From Ancylothrix sp. D3o (GTDB lineage: Bacteria > Cyanobacteriota > Cyanobacteriia > Cyanobacteriales > Oscillatoriaceae), in assembly GCF_025370775.1 (NCBI RefSeq), contig NZ_JAMXEX010000010.1, forward strand, positions 5,131 to 69,130: a stretch of DNA of 64,000 bases, in the 5' to 3' direction. The notes below the pieces were generated by a model that did not search any database, had not been told where the DNA came from, and saw only the letters and a program-made list of their open reading frames with translations. Positions 9,672-18,574 of this stretch are shown here, piece after piece (position 1 is the first letter of the stretch; every line of letters starts with the position of its first letter). The position numbers and the translations under genes were made by a program.

Positions 9672-11327
9672 ATGGCTTATTTTTCCCCCAAACAAAACCC
9701 CCCTTTTGGCACCATTAGACCCTATGGTGCCTATGCACTGCAAGGCATCACATTTTCGGGAGATAATTTAATTGCTATAGACTCAGTACGCGGCTATCTT
9801 TTAGAAATCGATATTACCACCGAAAACACAACGATTTTAAACCCCTATAAGGCCGCAGACTTTACCGATGTCACCGGCATTGCTCTTTGGGAAGACACCC
9901 TCTGGTACACCCGCGACGAGCAAGTATTATTCACCAAATTATCAGATTTGCAACCGCAAGTTTTTGCCAGTTTGCCCTACCGTGTAGATGGGGTAGCAGT
10001 ATGGGAATCTACCGTTTATGTCACCTGTCAAAGAGCAGGTTATATCTTCATATTTAACCGCAAAACCGGCACCCAAATCACAAAATTTTATGCCCCCGGA
10101 ATTGGCAGAGAAAACATCACCGTCCGGGGTGAAGAATTGTGGGTAAGTGACCAAACAGAACAAACAGTTTATTGCATGGATCGGGCCACCGGCGAAATTA
10201 TTTACAGCGTTTTAACGCCTTTTGATTCGCCCACCGGCCTCGCATTTTATCCTAACCGCCAAAACCATGAAAATTTACTTTATGTGGCCTATGCCGGCGA
10301 AGAAGCCTATATCCGAGATGATCCAAATTCTCCCGATCCCCACCAGCTTACATTCCGCGACCGCACGTTTATTCACCCGCTTTATTGTCACTACGACAAA
10401 GCCAATAAAGTTGGGCTTTCCAATGGATATTTAATTGAAGTATCCTACGTCGAAGAACTCTCTCCCCTCGAAGAAATTTTTCTCGAAAATTTAGAATGGC
10501 GAATTGCCCTTCCATCTAACACTTTGCGGCAAAAAGTCCGGCATATTGAAGCGGTGGGGATGCCCTTTACAGAAGAAATTGTTGATGGGGAAAAAATCGC
10601 TGTTTTTAAATTTAATACTCTCAAACCAAATGAAGCGCGATTATTTGGATGGAAAGCCTTAATTGAAGTCCACAGCATTAAGTATAACCTCACTCCCCGT
10701 GATGTCGAAAAACAGTCATCCTTGCCGCCAAATTTTGAGCGGTATTTGGTGGATAATGATAATTTGGCAATGGATACGGAAACTGTCCGCCGCGCCGCCG
10801 CCGAAGCCATTGGCACCGAAACTAATTTGTTGCGAAAAGTTTTGAGCATTCGTAATTATGTTTATGACAAGCTTTCCTATGGCATCAAACCTCACATAGA
10901 TACCCCGGATATTGCCTTAGAAAGGGGCGTGGGTTCCTGTGGCGAATATGTGGGAATTTTACTGGCATTGATGCGTTTAAATGGCATTCCTTGCCGAACA
11001 ATTGGCAGGTATAAATGTCCCCCCTATGCGGATCGATTTTTGGTGCCATTGATGCCAGATTATAATCATGTGTGGATAGAATTTTATCTGCCTGATGTTG
11101 GTTGGGTTCCAATGGAATCAAACCCTGATGATATCCAAGAAGGCGGCCCTTATCCTTTGCGGTTTTTTATGGGGTTAGCCTGGTATCATATTGAAATTGG
11201 CAAAGGCTTAAAATTTGCCGGTTTAACAATCAATGGCGGGCCGGTGGATAAGGAAAATGTCTCAATTGGTGAACTGGCAATCAATCACGTCCGCTTCAAA
11301 ATTTTACAAGAAATACCGCCGCTGTAG
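9672..11327 (+). CDS. Transglutaminase-like protein with N-terminal beta-propeller
   Basis: 551 residues, no signal peptide. Residues 1 to about 270 consist of propeller-like repeats (ALQGITFSGDNLIAID, VTGIALWEDTLWYT, VDGVAVWESTVYVT), as in SMP-30/NHL-type folds. Residues about 360-510 are a transglutaminase-like core: Cys423 in GVGSCGEYVG, His466 in DYNHVWIEF, and an acidic third position (Glu482 in VPMESNPDD) where Asp is more usual. The family includes cysteine proteases and amide-bond-handling enzymes. The propeller may bind substrate. Substrate and pathway are unknown. The start ATG has no good ribosome site. Downstream is a perfect 10-bp hairpin. Confidence 0.78.
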   Translation: MAYFSPKQNPPFGTIRPYGAYALQGITFSGDNLIAIDSVRGYLLEIDITTENTTILNPYKAADFTDVTGIALWEDTLWYTRDEQVLFTKLSDLQPQVFASLPYRVDGVAVWESTVYVTCQRAGYIFIFNRKTGTQITKFYAPGIGRENITVRGEELWVSDQTEQTVYCMDRATGEIIYSVLTPFDSPTGLAFYPNRQNHENLLYVAYAGEEAYIRDDPNSPDPHQLTFRDRTFIHPLYCHYDKANKVGLSNGYLIEVSYVEELSPLEEIFLENLEWRIALPSNTLRQKVRHIEAVGMPFTEEIVDGEKIAVFKFNTLKPNEARLFGWKALIEVHSIKYNLTPRDVEKQSSLPPNFERYLVDNDNLAMDTETVRRAAAEAIGTETNLLRKVLSIRNYVYDKLSYGIKPHIDTPDIALERGVGSCGEYVGILLALMRLNGIPCRTIGRYKCPPYADRFLVPLMPDYNHVWIEFYLPDVGWVPMESNPDDIQEGGPYPLRFFMGLAWYHIEIGKGLKFAGLTINGGPVDKENVSIGELAINHVRFKILQEIPPL

Positions 11328-11335
11328 GGCGATGT

Positions 11336-11366
11336 TTTGCCCACCGGCCTGATAATGGTGGGCAAA
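11336..11366 (+). terminator. Hairpin after the transglutaminase gene
   Basis: Perfect 10-bp stem TTTGCCCACC / GGTGGGCAAA with an 11-base loop, nine bases after the stop codon. There is only a short T run afterwards (GTTTAAA), so it is a weak terminator candidate. Confidence 0.5.
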
Positions 11367-11493
11367 GTTTAAAAAGCCGGTGGGATAATAGAGTGGATTT
11401 TTAATATAATTGAGAGTGGTGGGCATAGCCTACACAAATAAACAATCACTACCCTAACTCTCACCGGACAACAATCAAAAATCCCCAAATATT

Positions 11494-11640
11494 ATGGAGA
11501 ATACAACTTTTTCTGTTTTGGTTTATTTAGCCTTGGGTTTAATGCTAATCGTCACCTGCGGAGTTGCTTATTTAACGGCGGCGGAATGGACAGATCGTCG
11601 GCGCCAAATGAAAGAGAAAAAAGAACGTCGTAAAGCCTAA
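11494..11640 (+). CDS. Conserved small single-pass membrane protein (48 aa)
   Basis: ATG at 11494 gives 48 residues: a short polar N-terminus (MENTTFS), one transmembrane helix (about residues 7-28), then AAEWTDRRRQMKEKKERRKA, a strongly basic cytoplasmic-type tail. A rho-independent terminator follows five bases after the stop, supporting a real gene. Size and layout recall small thylakoid subunits such as NdhP of the NDH-1 complex, but I cannot confirm that identity from sequence alone. It could equally be an uncharacterised small membrane protein. Confidence 0.7.
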   Translation: MENTTFSVLVYLALGLMLIVTCGVAYLTAAEWTDRRRQMKEKKERRKA

Positions 11641-11645
11641 TTTTC

Positions 11646-11680
11646 AACCCGGTTTTTTTGAATAAAAACCGGGTTATTTT
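11646..11680. terminator. Bidirectional rho-independent terminator
   Basis: Stem AACCCGGTTTTT / AAAAACCGGGTT followed by ATTTTT on the plus strand and A-rich sequence before it. It lies between the convergent small membrane protein gene and the CAP-RTX gene and can serve both. Confidence 0.85.
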
Positions 11681-11684
11681 TGTC

Positions 11685-13673
11685 TTAAGCCGGAGTCATT
11701 GAACCACTCATAGTATCAGCGAAAGTCTTAATAAAGTCACTTTCTGAGAAGTTTGCTGCTTGTACCCCCACCACTGTTGCTACTAATTCATTTCTAAACT
11801 GAGGTTCAGCAGGTTGGTTATTTTTTCCACCTCCAGGGAGAGTAGCTTCAATGGGAATTTTCACATAAATTTCAGAAGCCCCTTCATTTCCTTGCTGGAA
11901 AACTAAATTTTCAAAGGTTAAATCTCCTAAATAGAAAAAGTCAGCGCCCCGCAAGAAATCTTCCACTCGATCTACACCGCCAACCTGAAGGGCAATCGTA
12001 TCACTTCCATCACCACCAATAATAGAATCATTTCCTACATCGCCAAAAATTGTATCATTTCCAGACTCTCCAAAAATACTATCATTGCCTTGTCCGCCAT
12101 AAAACACATCTCCTAAAGAAGCGCCGCGAAGGGTATCATCTCCCAAGTTCCCATAGAGGGTATCGCTACCAACAACTCCGGCGACAGAATCATTACTTAA
12201 ACCGGCAATAATTGTATCATCACTATAATTGCCATAAATTAAATCGTTGCCATCTCCTCCATATAAATTATCGTTATTTGAACCGCCAATAATGGTATCA
12301 TTTCCTTGACCGGCACTGAGGGTATCGTCGCCTAATTCACCAAACAAAAGATCGGCATCTTGACCGCCAAAACCTTGATCATTTCCGTCTGCACCAAACA
12401 GGGTATCATTACCAAGATTGCCATTAAAAAGGTCATTGCCGGTGCCACCATTAATTAAATCGCCATCTTTTCCGCCAAACAAAAAATCATCCTCACCTTC
12501 TCCTAAAATCGTATCAATGCCGAGATTTCCAAATAAAGTATCGCTGCCGGCAGAACCATTTACAGCATCATTCCCGCCGCCGGCAATGGCATAATCACCA
12601 CCAATTCCGCCCACCAAAACATCATTTCCAGCAGCGCTTAAAAGCGTATCGTTTCCATCATCGCCTTGTATATAATTGGCGGTTCCTTCTCCCGCATCCA
12701 TATAATCATTACCGCTACCTCCTAGCAAATTATCATCGCCACTTCTAGCAAGTAAAATATCATCGCCGCTATCGCCAGATACAGCATTATTTCCCTCACC
12801 GCCATCAAGATAATCGTTATCTTGTCCACCGGCCAGAAAATCATTGCCACCCTGTCCTAAAATTGTATCAATACCTAAATCGCCCTCCAGCCGATCGTTG
12901 CCATCTCCACCATCAATAAAATCGCTATCTAAACCACCAAAAGCTGTATCATCTCCGTTGCTACCATAAATCGAATCATTACCGCGTTCGCCATTCAAAA
13001 CATCGTTATCTTGGCCGCCTAAAATAATATCATTTCCTAAATCGGCAAAAATGACATCGTTGCCTTGATTTCCTCCTAAAGTATCATCTCCTGGTTGACC
13101 ATCAATTAAATCATCACCAGCTAAACCAAGGATATAATCAGTGGCAATATTGCCGGCCAGGGTATCATTTAATTGTCCGCCAACAATGCTATTAGCGCCT
13201 TCGGTGCCGGTGAGAGAGTTTGGATCTGTGGGGTTGCCAGGAATAACGTTGCCGGTGTCAGAAACGGCGCGTTTGGCAACAACTGCTGTCCAATAATAGC
13301 TGCGGTTAAATGTGCCGGTGTCGTTGGGAAGTAAATAAAATCCCACGCCAATATTATCAACATCAGGTTTAAGTAAATTAGCGCCTTCGGCATTACTAAA
13401 CCAATAACTTACAACTTCTTCTGGGGTGGTTTGACCGGCAGCAATATTTTGTGCATAAGTTGTGAAATCATAGCCCGCATTTTTAATTCTACTGGCCGGT
13501 GAGGAACCGTTCGAGCCATTCTGAGCAAAAAAGTCATTCAGCGCCATATCTGTGCTTTGTAGTTGCGCTGCATTGCCAAGTTGGGTATCAATCGCCAGCG
13601 GTAACAGGCCGAAGCGACTGCGCTGTAAATTAATTAAAGCGACAATTTGGGTAGTTAATTCTAAGTTAGCCAT
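11685..13673 (-). CDS. CAP (SCP/PR-1)-domain protein with long RTX repeat array
   Basis: The ATG at 13673 is chosen because AAGGAG (13685-13690) lies 11 bases upstream; an in-frame ATG at 13697 lacks this. 662 residues. Residues 1 to about 145 form a CAP domain (LINLQRSRFGLLPL, YAQNIAAGQTTPEEVVSYWF, NIGVGFYLL, YYWTAVVAK), the fold of YkwD-like secreted proteins. Roughly 45 RTX nonapeptides (GGxGND type) fill about 165-560, and a cap with DRVEDFLRGADFFYLGDL follows. The protein should be extracellular and Ca2+-binding; the lack of a signal peptide fits type I export with a C-terminal signal. CAP domains occur in surface or matrix proteins, and no enzymatic role can be assigned. A second RTX gene lies at the left edge. 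Confidence 0.88.
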   Translation of the reverse strand: MANLELTTQIVALINLQRSRFGLLPLAIDTQLGNAAQLQSTDMALNDFFAQNGSNGSSPASRIKNAGYDFTTYAQNIAAGQTTPEEVVSYWFSNAEGANLLKPDVDNIGVGFYLLPNDTGTFNRSYYWTAVVAKRAVSDTGNVIPGNPTDPNSLTGTEGANSIVGGQLNDTLAGNIATDYILGLAGDDLIDGQPGDDTLGGNQGNDVIFADLGNDIILGGQDNDVLNGERGNDSIYGSNGDDTAFGGLDSDFIDGGDGNDRLEGDLGIDTILGQGGNDFLAGGQDNDYLDGGEGNNAVSGDSGDDILLARSGDDNLLGGSGNDYMDAGEGTANYIQGDDGNDTLLSAAGNDVLVGGIGGDYAIAGGGNDAVNGSAGSDTLFGNLGIDTILGEGEDDFLFGGKDGDLINGGTGNDLFNGNLGNDTLFGADGNDQGFGGQDADLLFGELGDDTLSAGQGNDTIIGGSNNDNLYGGDGNDLIYGNYSDDTIIAGLSNDSVAGVVGSDTLYGNLGDDTLRGASLGDVFYGGQGNDSIFGESGNDTIFGDVGNDSIIGGDGSDTIALQVGGVDRVEDFLRGADFFYLGDLTFENLVFQQGNEGASEIYVKIPIEATLPGGGKNNQPAEPQFRNELVATVVGVQAANFSESDFIKTFADTMSGSMTPA

Positions 13674-14318
13674 GTTCAAGTTTGCTCCTTGTAACATTTT
13701 CTATATTACTTGCGACTTTATAGCGTAGCTTAAGGTGCCGGAAAATAGTTTAGGGTTGTTTAAGGTTTGCGCTGTCGGGATCGGGAACCGAACTAGCCGA
13801 AGGGCATTTTTTCAGGGGGGCCGGTTTGGCCGCCAACTTTAAAAAGGCTATAACTAGCCTAATTATTAGTGATGTTTTTAGTGTTTATCCCCTGCCCAAG
13901 TTTCTTAAAAAACGAGCCTTTTATAACTAGACTTTTTAAGTAATAATTGATGGAATCAATGTCTTCTATAATACCGTTTATTTAGAACAAATTACTTAAA
14001 TTTTTAAAATAAAAAGCCCTAAAATTACTTCAACAAAGTCAAGTAATTTTAGTAAAAATTCCCGAAAAAATGGTCTAAATTTGCCCCATCTAACATTAGC
14101 AAAAAGCGAAGCAACCGGCCACAAACACCGCATCAACGATGGGAAAGCGCAGCTATATCAAATTGACTGGATCAAGCACCGGCCACCCCTTGCGAGTCCC
14201 CCCCGATGTACAATCTAGCAACACAAGCGCTAACCTGGGTAAATTGGGGAATTGACCCATAACAATGTCCTACCCAAACAGGAAACAAGCCCTAATCACC
14301 GGCAAAAAGCCTGAAACC
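13674..14318. other. Intergenic region with a perfect 12-bp hairpin
   Basis: 645 bp with no convincing gene on either strand. It contains the CAP-RTX ribosome site and a perfect inverted repeat CTAAAATTACTT (14019-14030) / AAGTAATTTTAG (14041-14052) with a 10-base loop. The hairpin has no T tract and is far from either neighbour, so its role is unclear. Confidence 0.6.
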
Positions 14319-14903
14319 TTATAACCATTGCTTAGGATAAGATTTTCGCGCCACAAAATTATTAAAAAGCACCGTACAAATTACCAAAATAATCGACCCC
14401 AACAACACCGGCCTCAACAAAAAATCCCAAGACGCCTTACTCATCACCGCCACCAACGCCACCGCACCCGCAGCAGGATGCAAAGTTTTCGTGATTTGCA
14501 TAACCGCAATTGCTGTTGCCACCGCCGCTGGCATAACCCAGCCCTGAGATCCAAACAAATGAAAAAAACTTAACCCAACCAAAGCCCCTAAAAAATTGCC
14601 ACAAATAATATTCCGAGGTTGAGCCAGCGGACTTTCAGGAATCGCAAATGCCAGCACAGAAGTCGCCCCAAAAGGTGCCACAATCAACGGATAATTAAAA
14701 ATCCCCGAAATGTTTTCCAGCGCCGAAATACCTAAAAAACTGCCACAAAAAGACAAAGCAATATGAGCATAACGGCTGGCAAAGAAATTAGCCTGATTAA
14801 GCTTACTTTTTAATAACTTGGAACGCCGGCGAAACCTTTTTAAATAAACAAATTTTGGCAGATATAACACACCGATTTTACCTTGGCAGCGCTGGCTTTT
14901 CAT
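14319..14903 (-). CDS. HPP-family membrane protein (candidate nitrite transporter)
   Basis: 194 residues with four or five transmembrane segments after a basic N-terminus. The HPP signature regions are present: YPLIVAPFGATSVLAFAIPE, then SPLAQPRNIICGNFLGAL and KTLHPAAGAVALVAV. Cyanobacterial and plastid HPP proteins have been linked to nitrite transport, which is the best functional guess. Nothing in the local neighbourhood is nitrogen-related (ntcA is 35 kb away) and I saw no NtcA box upstream. The gene stands alone with long flanking gaps. Start ATG at 14903, without a clear ribosome site; the basic N-terminal 40 residues could be over-called. Confidence 0.8.
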   Translation of the reverse strand: MKSQRCQGKIGVLYLPKFVYLKRFRRRSKLLKSKLNQANFFASRYAHIALSFCGSFLGISALENISGIFNYPLIVAPFGATSVLAFAIPESPLAQPRNIICGNFLGALVGLSFFHLFGSQGWVMPAAVATAIAVMQITKTLHPAAGAVALVAVMSKASWDFLLRPVLLGSIILVICTVLFNNFVARKSYPKQWL

Positions 14904-15234
14904 CGCTTTATCTCACACTTATAAATTCAGGTTTTATTAACAGAAATTTTTTCGCTTAGCAAGTTTTTAGCGCCTTTATTTACCGGCACCAAACGAGCGG
15001 TAGAAAAAACTTGAACTGAATCTAGGATAGATCCAAATCCTAAAAATCTGTAAAGTTCGCTACAAAAATCACCCCAAAAATAACTTATGCTAAATATAAG
15101 TAAACTTTATTATTCAAGCCAAAAAACGGCAAAGCCAAGCAGATAAAACTGCTCGACTCTAAACGCAAAAAACTTTAATTGCCCATCCTATAGCGGCAAA
15201 GTGTTAGTGCACCCTATCAATCAGAAATCACTAG
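14904..15234. other. Intergenic region, nothing recognised
   Basis: 331 bp, AT-rich, between two minus-strand genes. I see no gene, clear terminator or strong promoter. Confidence 0.5.
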
Positions 15235-16299
15235 CTAATTCCCCACCGGCACATTTTTAAACGCCGCAGTTTCCGGCACATAAATATCCAAAACCGACAC
15301 ACTTTCGGGAACCCTTAACCACACATAAGCATCCGCAGAAGCACCTGAACGAATTTGAGATAAAGAAACAGAACCCGTCGAACGTTTCACAACATCAACC
15401 GCATTAAAAGTTTCGGTAGTTTGAGGATTTCTTGCCGTAGAACTACCCACCTGAATAATATCACCACCAGCCACATCTTCAGCCAGCCTGCGAACACGCA
15501 TTTGCACATTCACAACATCACGATTGCCCGTTTCTGGGTCTTGAATTCGCTTCACCGAAATTAACTCAACTTCCCCCTTTCTGCCAAAAGCCTTTTGAAC
15601 AAAATCTCCGGGTTTAATAGGCGTAATTGTTTTAACTGTTGTTGTCGTTTGTGTCTGAGTCACCGGCACATTATTAACCGCCTCCGCAACACCAACAGGC
15701 ACATTCTTAAACGCCCCACCATTTTCGACAAAAATATCAATCTTATCCACCGAAGGCGGCACCTTCAACACCGTAGAACCATTCACCGAATCCCCCCGCC
15801 GTATATTCAACAAAGACACACTCCCAGAAGGTGGTATCTGCCCAGAAACCGGAGAATAAACGTCATAAGTCACCGGATGACGTGCCGTAATCTCCCCAAA
15901 ATTAATCACACTATTTCCTGTTAACGTATCCGCCAAACGAGTTACCCGCATTTCCAGAACCACCTCATCAGGAACCCCCGCAACTCGTCTCACAGAAAGC
16001 AACTCCAACCGCGCATCATTTCCTGCTGCTGGAATCACAAATTCTCCTTGTTTAACATCATTTTGTGGTTCCGTTGGCGTCAGCACTTCTCTATTATTTC
16101 TTGTCTGAGTTTCCGCCACCAAAGGACTACTCACACTCCCCGATTGCACCATGCGGTAAAACCAATAACCACCCCCCGCCAATAGCAAAGCCAGCGTCGT
16201 AGCTATCCCCGCTAAAAAGCTATTCAAATGACTGCCACGCCGCCGTGTTTCAGGAGCAGCGCTTACTGTTTCTACCCTACTTCTATTCCCAGTTTTCAT
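15235..16299 (-). CDS. Membrane-anchored protein with two tandem homologous modules, function unknown
   Basis: The ATG at 16299 (MKTGNRSR) is preferred over upstream in-frame starts because GAAGG lies 8 bases upstream and the extra N-terminus looks non-coding. 354 residues: a basic N-terminus, one transmembrane helix (about 25-47), then two related modules of about 130 residues. Parallel motifs are LELLSVRRVAG / VELISVKRIQD, GSVSLLNIRRGDS / GSVSLSQIRSGAS, and VDKIDIFVENGGAFKNVPVG / VSVLDIYVPETAAFKNVPVG, so an internal duplication is clear. The topology suggests two beta-rich domains outside the cytoplasmic membrane. It is divergent from dacB, with about 195 bases between. No family was recognised. 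Confidence 0.7.
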   Translation of the reverse strand: MKTGNRSRVETVSAAPETRRRGSHLNSFLAGIATTLALLLAGGGYWFYRMVQSGSVSSPLVAETQTRNNREVLTPTEPQNDVKQGEFVIPAAGNDARLELLSVRRVAGVPDEVVLEMRVTRLADTLTGNSVINFGEITARHPVTYDVYSPVSGQIPPSGSVSLLNIRRGDSVNGSTVLKVPPSVDKIDIFVENGGAFKNVPVGVAEAVNNVPVTQTQTTTTVKTITPIKPGDFVQKAFGRKGEVELISVKRIQDPETGNRDVVNVQMRVRRLAEDVAGGDIIQVGSSTARNPQTTETFNAVDVVKRSTGSVSLSQIRSGASADAYVWLRVPESVSVLDIYVPETAAFKNVPVGN

Positions 16300-16494
16300 A
16301 ACACAACCTTCAACCAACAAAGCTAAAAAAACTCTAACCAAACCCATCCCAAAAACCCTCTCCCAAAAGACACAAACCCCACCTACCTCTGTGATCCTGC
16401 GCCGCTCCTTCAGCGCCCTCTGCTGTGAAAAAAAATACCGAAACCCTATGATAATACCCGAATAAAAAAAAACAAACCGCAAAAAACAGCCAAG

Positions 16495-17982
16495 ATGAAC
16501 TTCAAAAAATCCCTAAGCGCTATCCTACTCGCCCTCAGCACCCAAACCCCCCTGCACGCCCAAACAGCCCCCGTAAACCCGCCCCAAATCGCCCAAGCCT
16601 CCACCATTTGCCCCGCCCAATTGCCCAAAGCCATTGACAGCATCACCAACCGGCCCGAATTCCGCCGTGCAAGCTGGGGTATTTCCATCGAACCCCTCGC
16701 CACCAGCACGCCCCTCTATCACCGGCAAGCTGAAAAGTATTTCATCCCCGCTTCTAACGCCAAACTACTCACCACCGCCGCTGCTTTACTCAAACTGGGC
16801 CCCGATTATCGCATCCGCACTTCCGTTTATGCTAATCCTGTAAACGGTGATAGTGTGCCGGTGTTGCGTGTTGTTGGACGCGGCGACCCCAGCCTTACAA
16901 CTGCTCAATTAAAATCTCTGGCAACACAGTTAAAAAATTGGGGAATTCGGAATGTTAATCAGTTGGTAATTGATGATGGTTTTTTTCGAGGCGATTTAGT
17001 TAATGCTAACTGGGAATTTGAGGATATCCAGGCCGGTTATGGTGCGCCGGTTAATAGCTTAATCCTCAATCAAAACGCCGTCAATTTTACTTTGTTTCCT
17101 CAACAAGCCGGCGAGCCGCTATTAGTTAAATGGGATGATTCCCAAGAGGGAGCAAGTTGGGAAGTTGAAAATACATCGATGACGGTTACTTCAAATGAAG
17201 AGGAATTTATCGATGTGGGACGCGATTTGACTAAACCTGTTTTGTATGTAAGCGGTCAATTGCGGGCCGGTTCTGAACCGGAATCTACTTCGGTGGCAAT
17301 CACACAACCGGCTACTAATTTTTTACAGAAATTTCGTCAAGTTTTAGCAGCAGAAGGCATTAGGGTCAAGAGTACAAAAGTTATAAAAGATGGCACGCCA
17401 AATGCTGATGAAGTTGAGTTGGCAATGGTTAGTTCTCCGCCGTTAATTGAGTTAATTAATCGCACCAATGTAGACAGTGATAATCTTTATGCAGAGGTGC
17501 TTTTGCGATTGTTGGGGACAGTTTCAGATAATACGAAAGCAGCACAATTTCAAACAGCAAATGCGGGTTTAGATACAATTAGAAATGCGCTGGCAGAATT
17601 AGGTTTAGACCCGAAATCTTATAAACCGGCTGATGGTTCTGGGTTATCTCGGCACAATTTAACGAGCCCTGAAGCTTTGGTTAATTTATTACGAGTAATG
17701 GCGAGTACGCCGGTGGCTGATATGTATCGAAATTCTCTGCCGGTGGCGGGGGTTAGTGGTACCTTGGCAAGTCGTTTTCGTAATACACCGGCCCAGGGAA
17801 TTGTTCAAGCAAAAACCGGCACTCTTTCGGGTGTTGCTTCGCTTTCTGGTTATCTCAATAATCGCAATTATGAGCCGTTGGTTTTCAGTATTATTGTCAA
17901 TCAATCGGATTTAACTTCATCGACAATTCGCCGCAGTATTGATGATATTGTCGTGCTTTTGTCTCGTCTGCGCCGGTGTTAA
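16495..17982 (+). CDS. dacB: D-alanyl-D-alanine carboxypeptidase/endopeptidase, PBP4 type (peptidase S13)
   Basis: 495 residues. A signal peptide (to about residue 22, LHAQ) precedes a penicillin-binding protein of the S13/DacB class. The three active-site motifs are present: SxxK at Ser87-Lys90 (PASNAKLL), SxN at Ser328-Asn330 (DSDNLYAE) and KTG at Lys440-Gly442 (QAKTGTLSG). The long insertion between the first and second motifs is typical of class C PBPs. It trims or hydrolyses D-Ala peptides of peptidoglycan in the periplasm. A rho-independent terminator follows 12 bases after the stop. Confidence 0.93.
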   Translation: MNFKKSLSAILLALSTQTPLHAQTAPVNPPQIAQASTICPAQLPKAIDSITNRPEFRRASWGISIEPLATSTPLYHRQAEKYFIPASNAKLLTTAAALLKLGPDYRIRTSVYANPVNGDSVPVLRVVGRGDPSLTTAQLKSLATQLKNWGIRNVNQLVIDDGFFRGDLVNANWEFEDIQAGYGAPVNSLILNQNAVNFTLFPQQAGEPLLVKWDDSQEGASWEVENTSMTVTSNEEEFIDVGRDLTKPVLYVSGQLRAGSEPESTSVAITQPATNFLQKFRQVLAAEGIRVKSTKVIKDGTPNADEVELAMVSSPPLIELINRTNVDSDNLYAEVLLRLLGTVSDNTKAAQFQTANAGLDTIRNALAELGLDPKSYKPADGSGLSRHNLTSPEALVNLLRVMASTPVADMYRNSLPVAGVSGTLASRFRNTPAQGIVQAKTGTLSGVASLSGYLNNRNYEPLVFSIIVNQSDLTSSTIRRSIDDIVVLLSRLRRC

Positions 17983-17994
17983 TTAAGTTTGTAC

Positions 17995-18026
17995 AAACCC
18001 GGTTTCCTGAAAAAACCGGGTTTTTG
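17995..18026 (+). terminator. Rho-independent terminator of dacB
   Basis: Stem AAACCCGGTTT / AAACCGGGTTT with a short loop and a following T run, just after dacB. Confidence 0.85.
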
Positions 18027-18094
18027 AGATTAAATTTGACGGCTACCACAGGAATTGCTATATATAGGAATCATCAACAAAAAGGAATCAGCAG

Positions 18095-18271
18095 ATGCCC
18101 ACTGAGCCGCAAATGAGGGCTTTATATATAATAGGCTATCAGTTAACTTTTTTGATGTTTCAGCCTATCCACATTATTTGCATTGACGGAAGAACTCAAA
18201 ATTTATTTATTTTGGCAGGGCATAATGAAGATATACAATTTGAAATTACACGCCAGGGGGAGGTATTCTGA
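18095..18271 (+). CDS. Small protein, DUF6888-like (first of an overlapping pair)
   Basis: 58 residues from an ATG at 18095 with AAAGGA about 9 bases upstream. Motifs include MRALYIIGYQLTFLMFQPI, then RTQNLFILAGHNEDIQFEI and GEVF at the end. This resembles the small cyanobacterial DUF6888 family, which occurs next to DUF6887 genes; the assignment is from memory of the family pattern. The TGA stop overlaps the next gene's ATG (ATGA), implying translational coupling. No known activity. The overlapping small pair resembles a toxin-antitoxin arrangement, but no toxin fold is recognisable. Confidence 0.68.
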   Translation: MPTEPQMRALYIIGYQLTFLMFQPIHIICIDGRTQNLFILAGHNEDIQFEITRQGEVF

Positions 18272-18468
18272 TGAGTCAAATTGATTACGCCGCTATGTCA
18301 GATGAAGAGTTAAAGCATTACTTTCTTAGCCACCGGCAAGATAAAGCTGCTTTGGAAGCTTATCTATTACGTCGTCGTCAGCGTTCTCTTCCAATCATTA
18401 CTAGGGTAGATGATAACGATTTTGAGGCTAAAATTAAAGCCTCTATCCTTGAGCAAATGAGTCAATAA
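18271..18468 (+). CDS. Small protein, DUF6887-like (second of the pair)
   Basis: 65 residues starting MSQIDYAAMSDEELKHYFLS, followed by HRQDKAALEAYLLRRRQR and a C-terminal helix with EQMSQ. The MSDEEL-HRQDK-AYL pattern is that of the DUF6887 family of short, charged, helical proteins. The ribosome site GGGGGAGG lies inside the end of the upstream gene, spaced well for the ATG at 18271. It ends before a bidirectional terminator, so the two small genes form a compact unit. Confidence 0.75.
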   Translation: MSQIDYAAMSDEELKHYFLSHRQDKAALEAYLLRRRQRSLPIITRVDDNDFEAKIKASILEQMSQ

Positions 18469-18524
18469 TCCTTATTTTTTAATCTTTTAATCAGCCTTGA
18501 AACAACGAAAAATTAAGTTTTTAA

Positions 18525-18557
18525 AAACCCGCTTTCTCAAAGAAAACGGGTTTTTGC
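18525..18557. terminator. Bidirectional terminator
   Basis: Stem AAACCCG / CGGGTTT extended by CTTTCT / AGAAAA, followed by T5 on the plus strand and preceded by A-rich sequence that becomes T-rich on the minus strand. It lies between the small gene pair and the convergent PRC-barrel gene. Confidence 0.8.
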
Positions 18558-18574
18558 TTACAAGTTTTTGAGAT

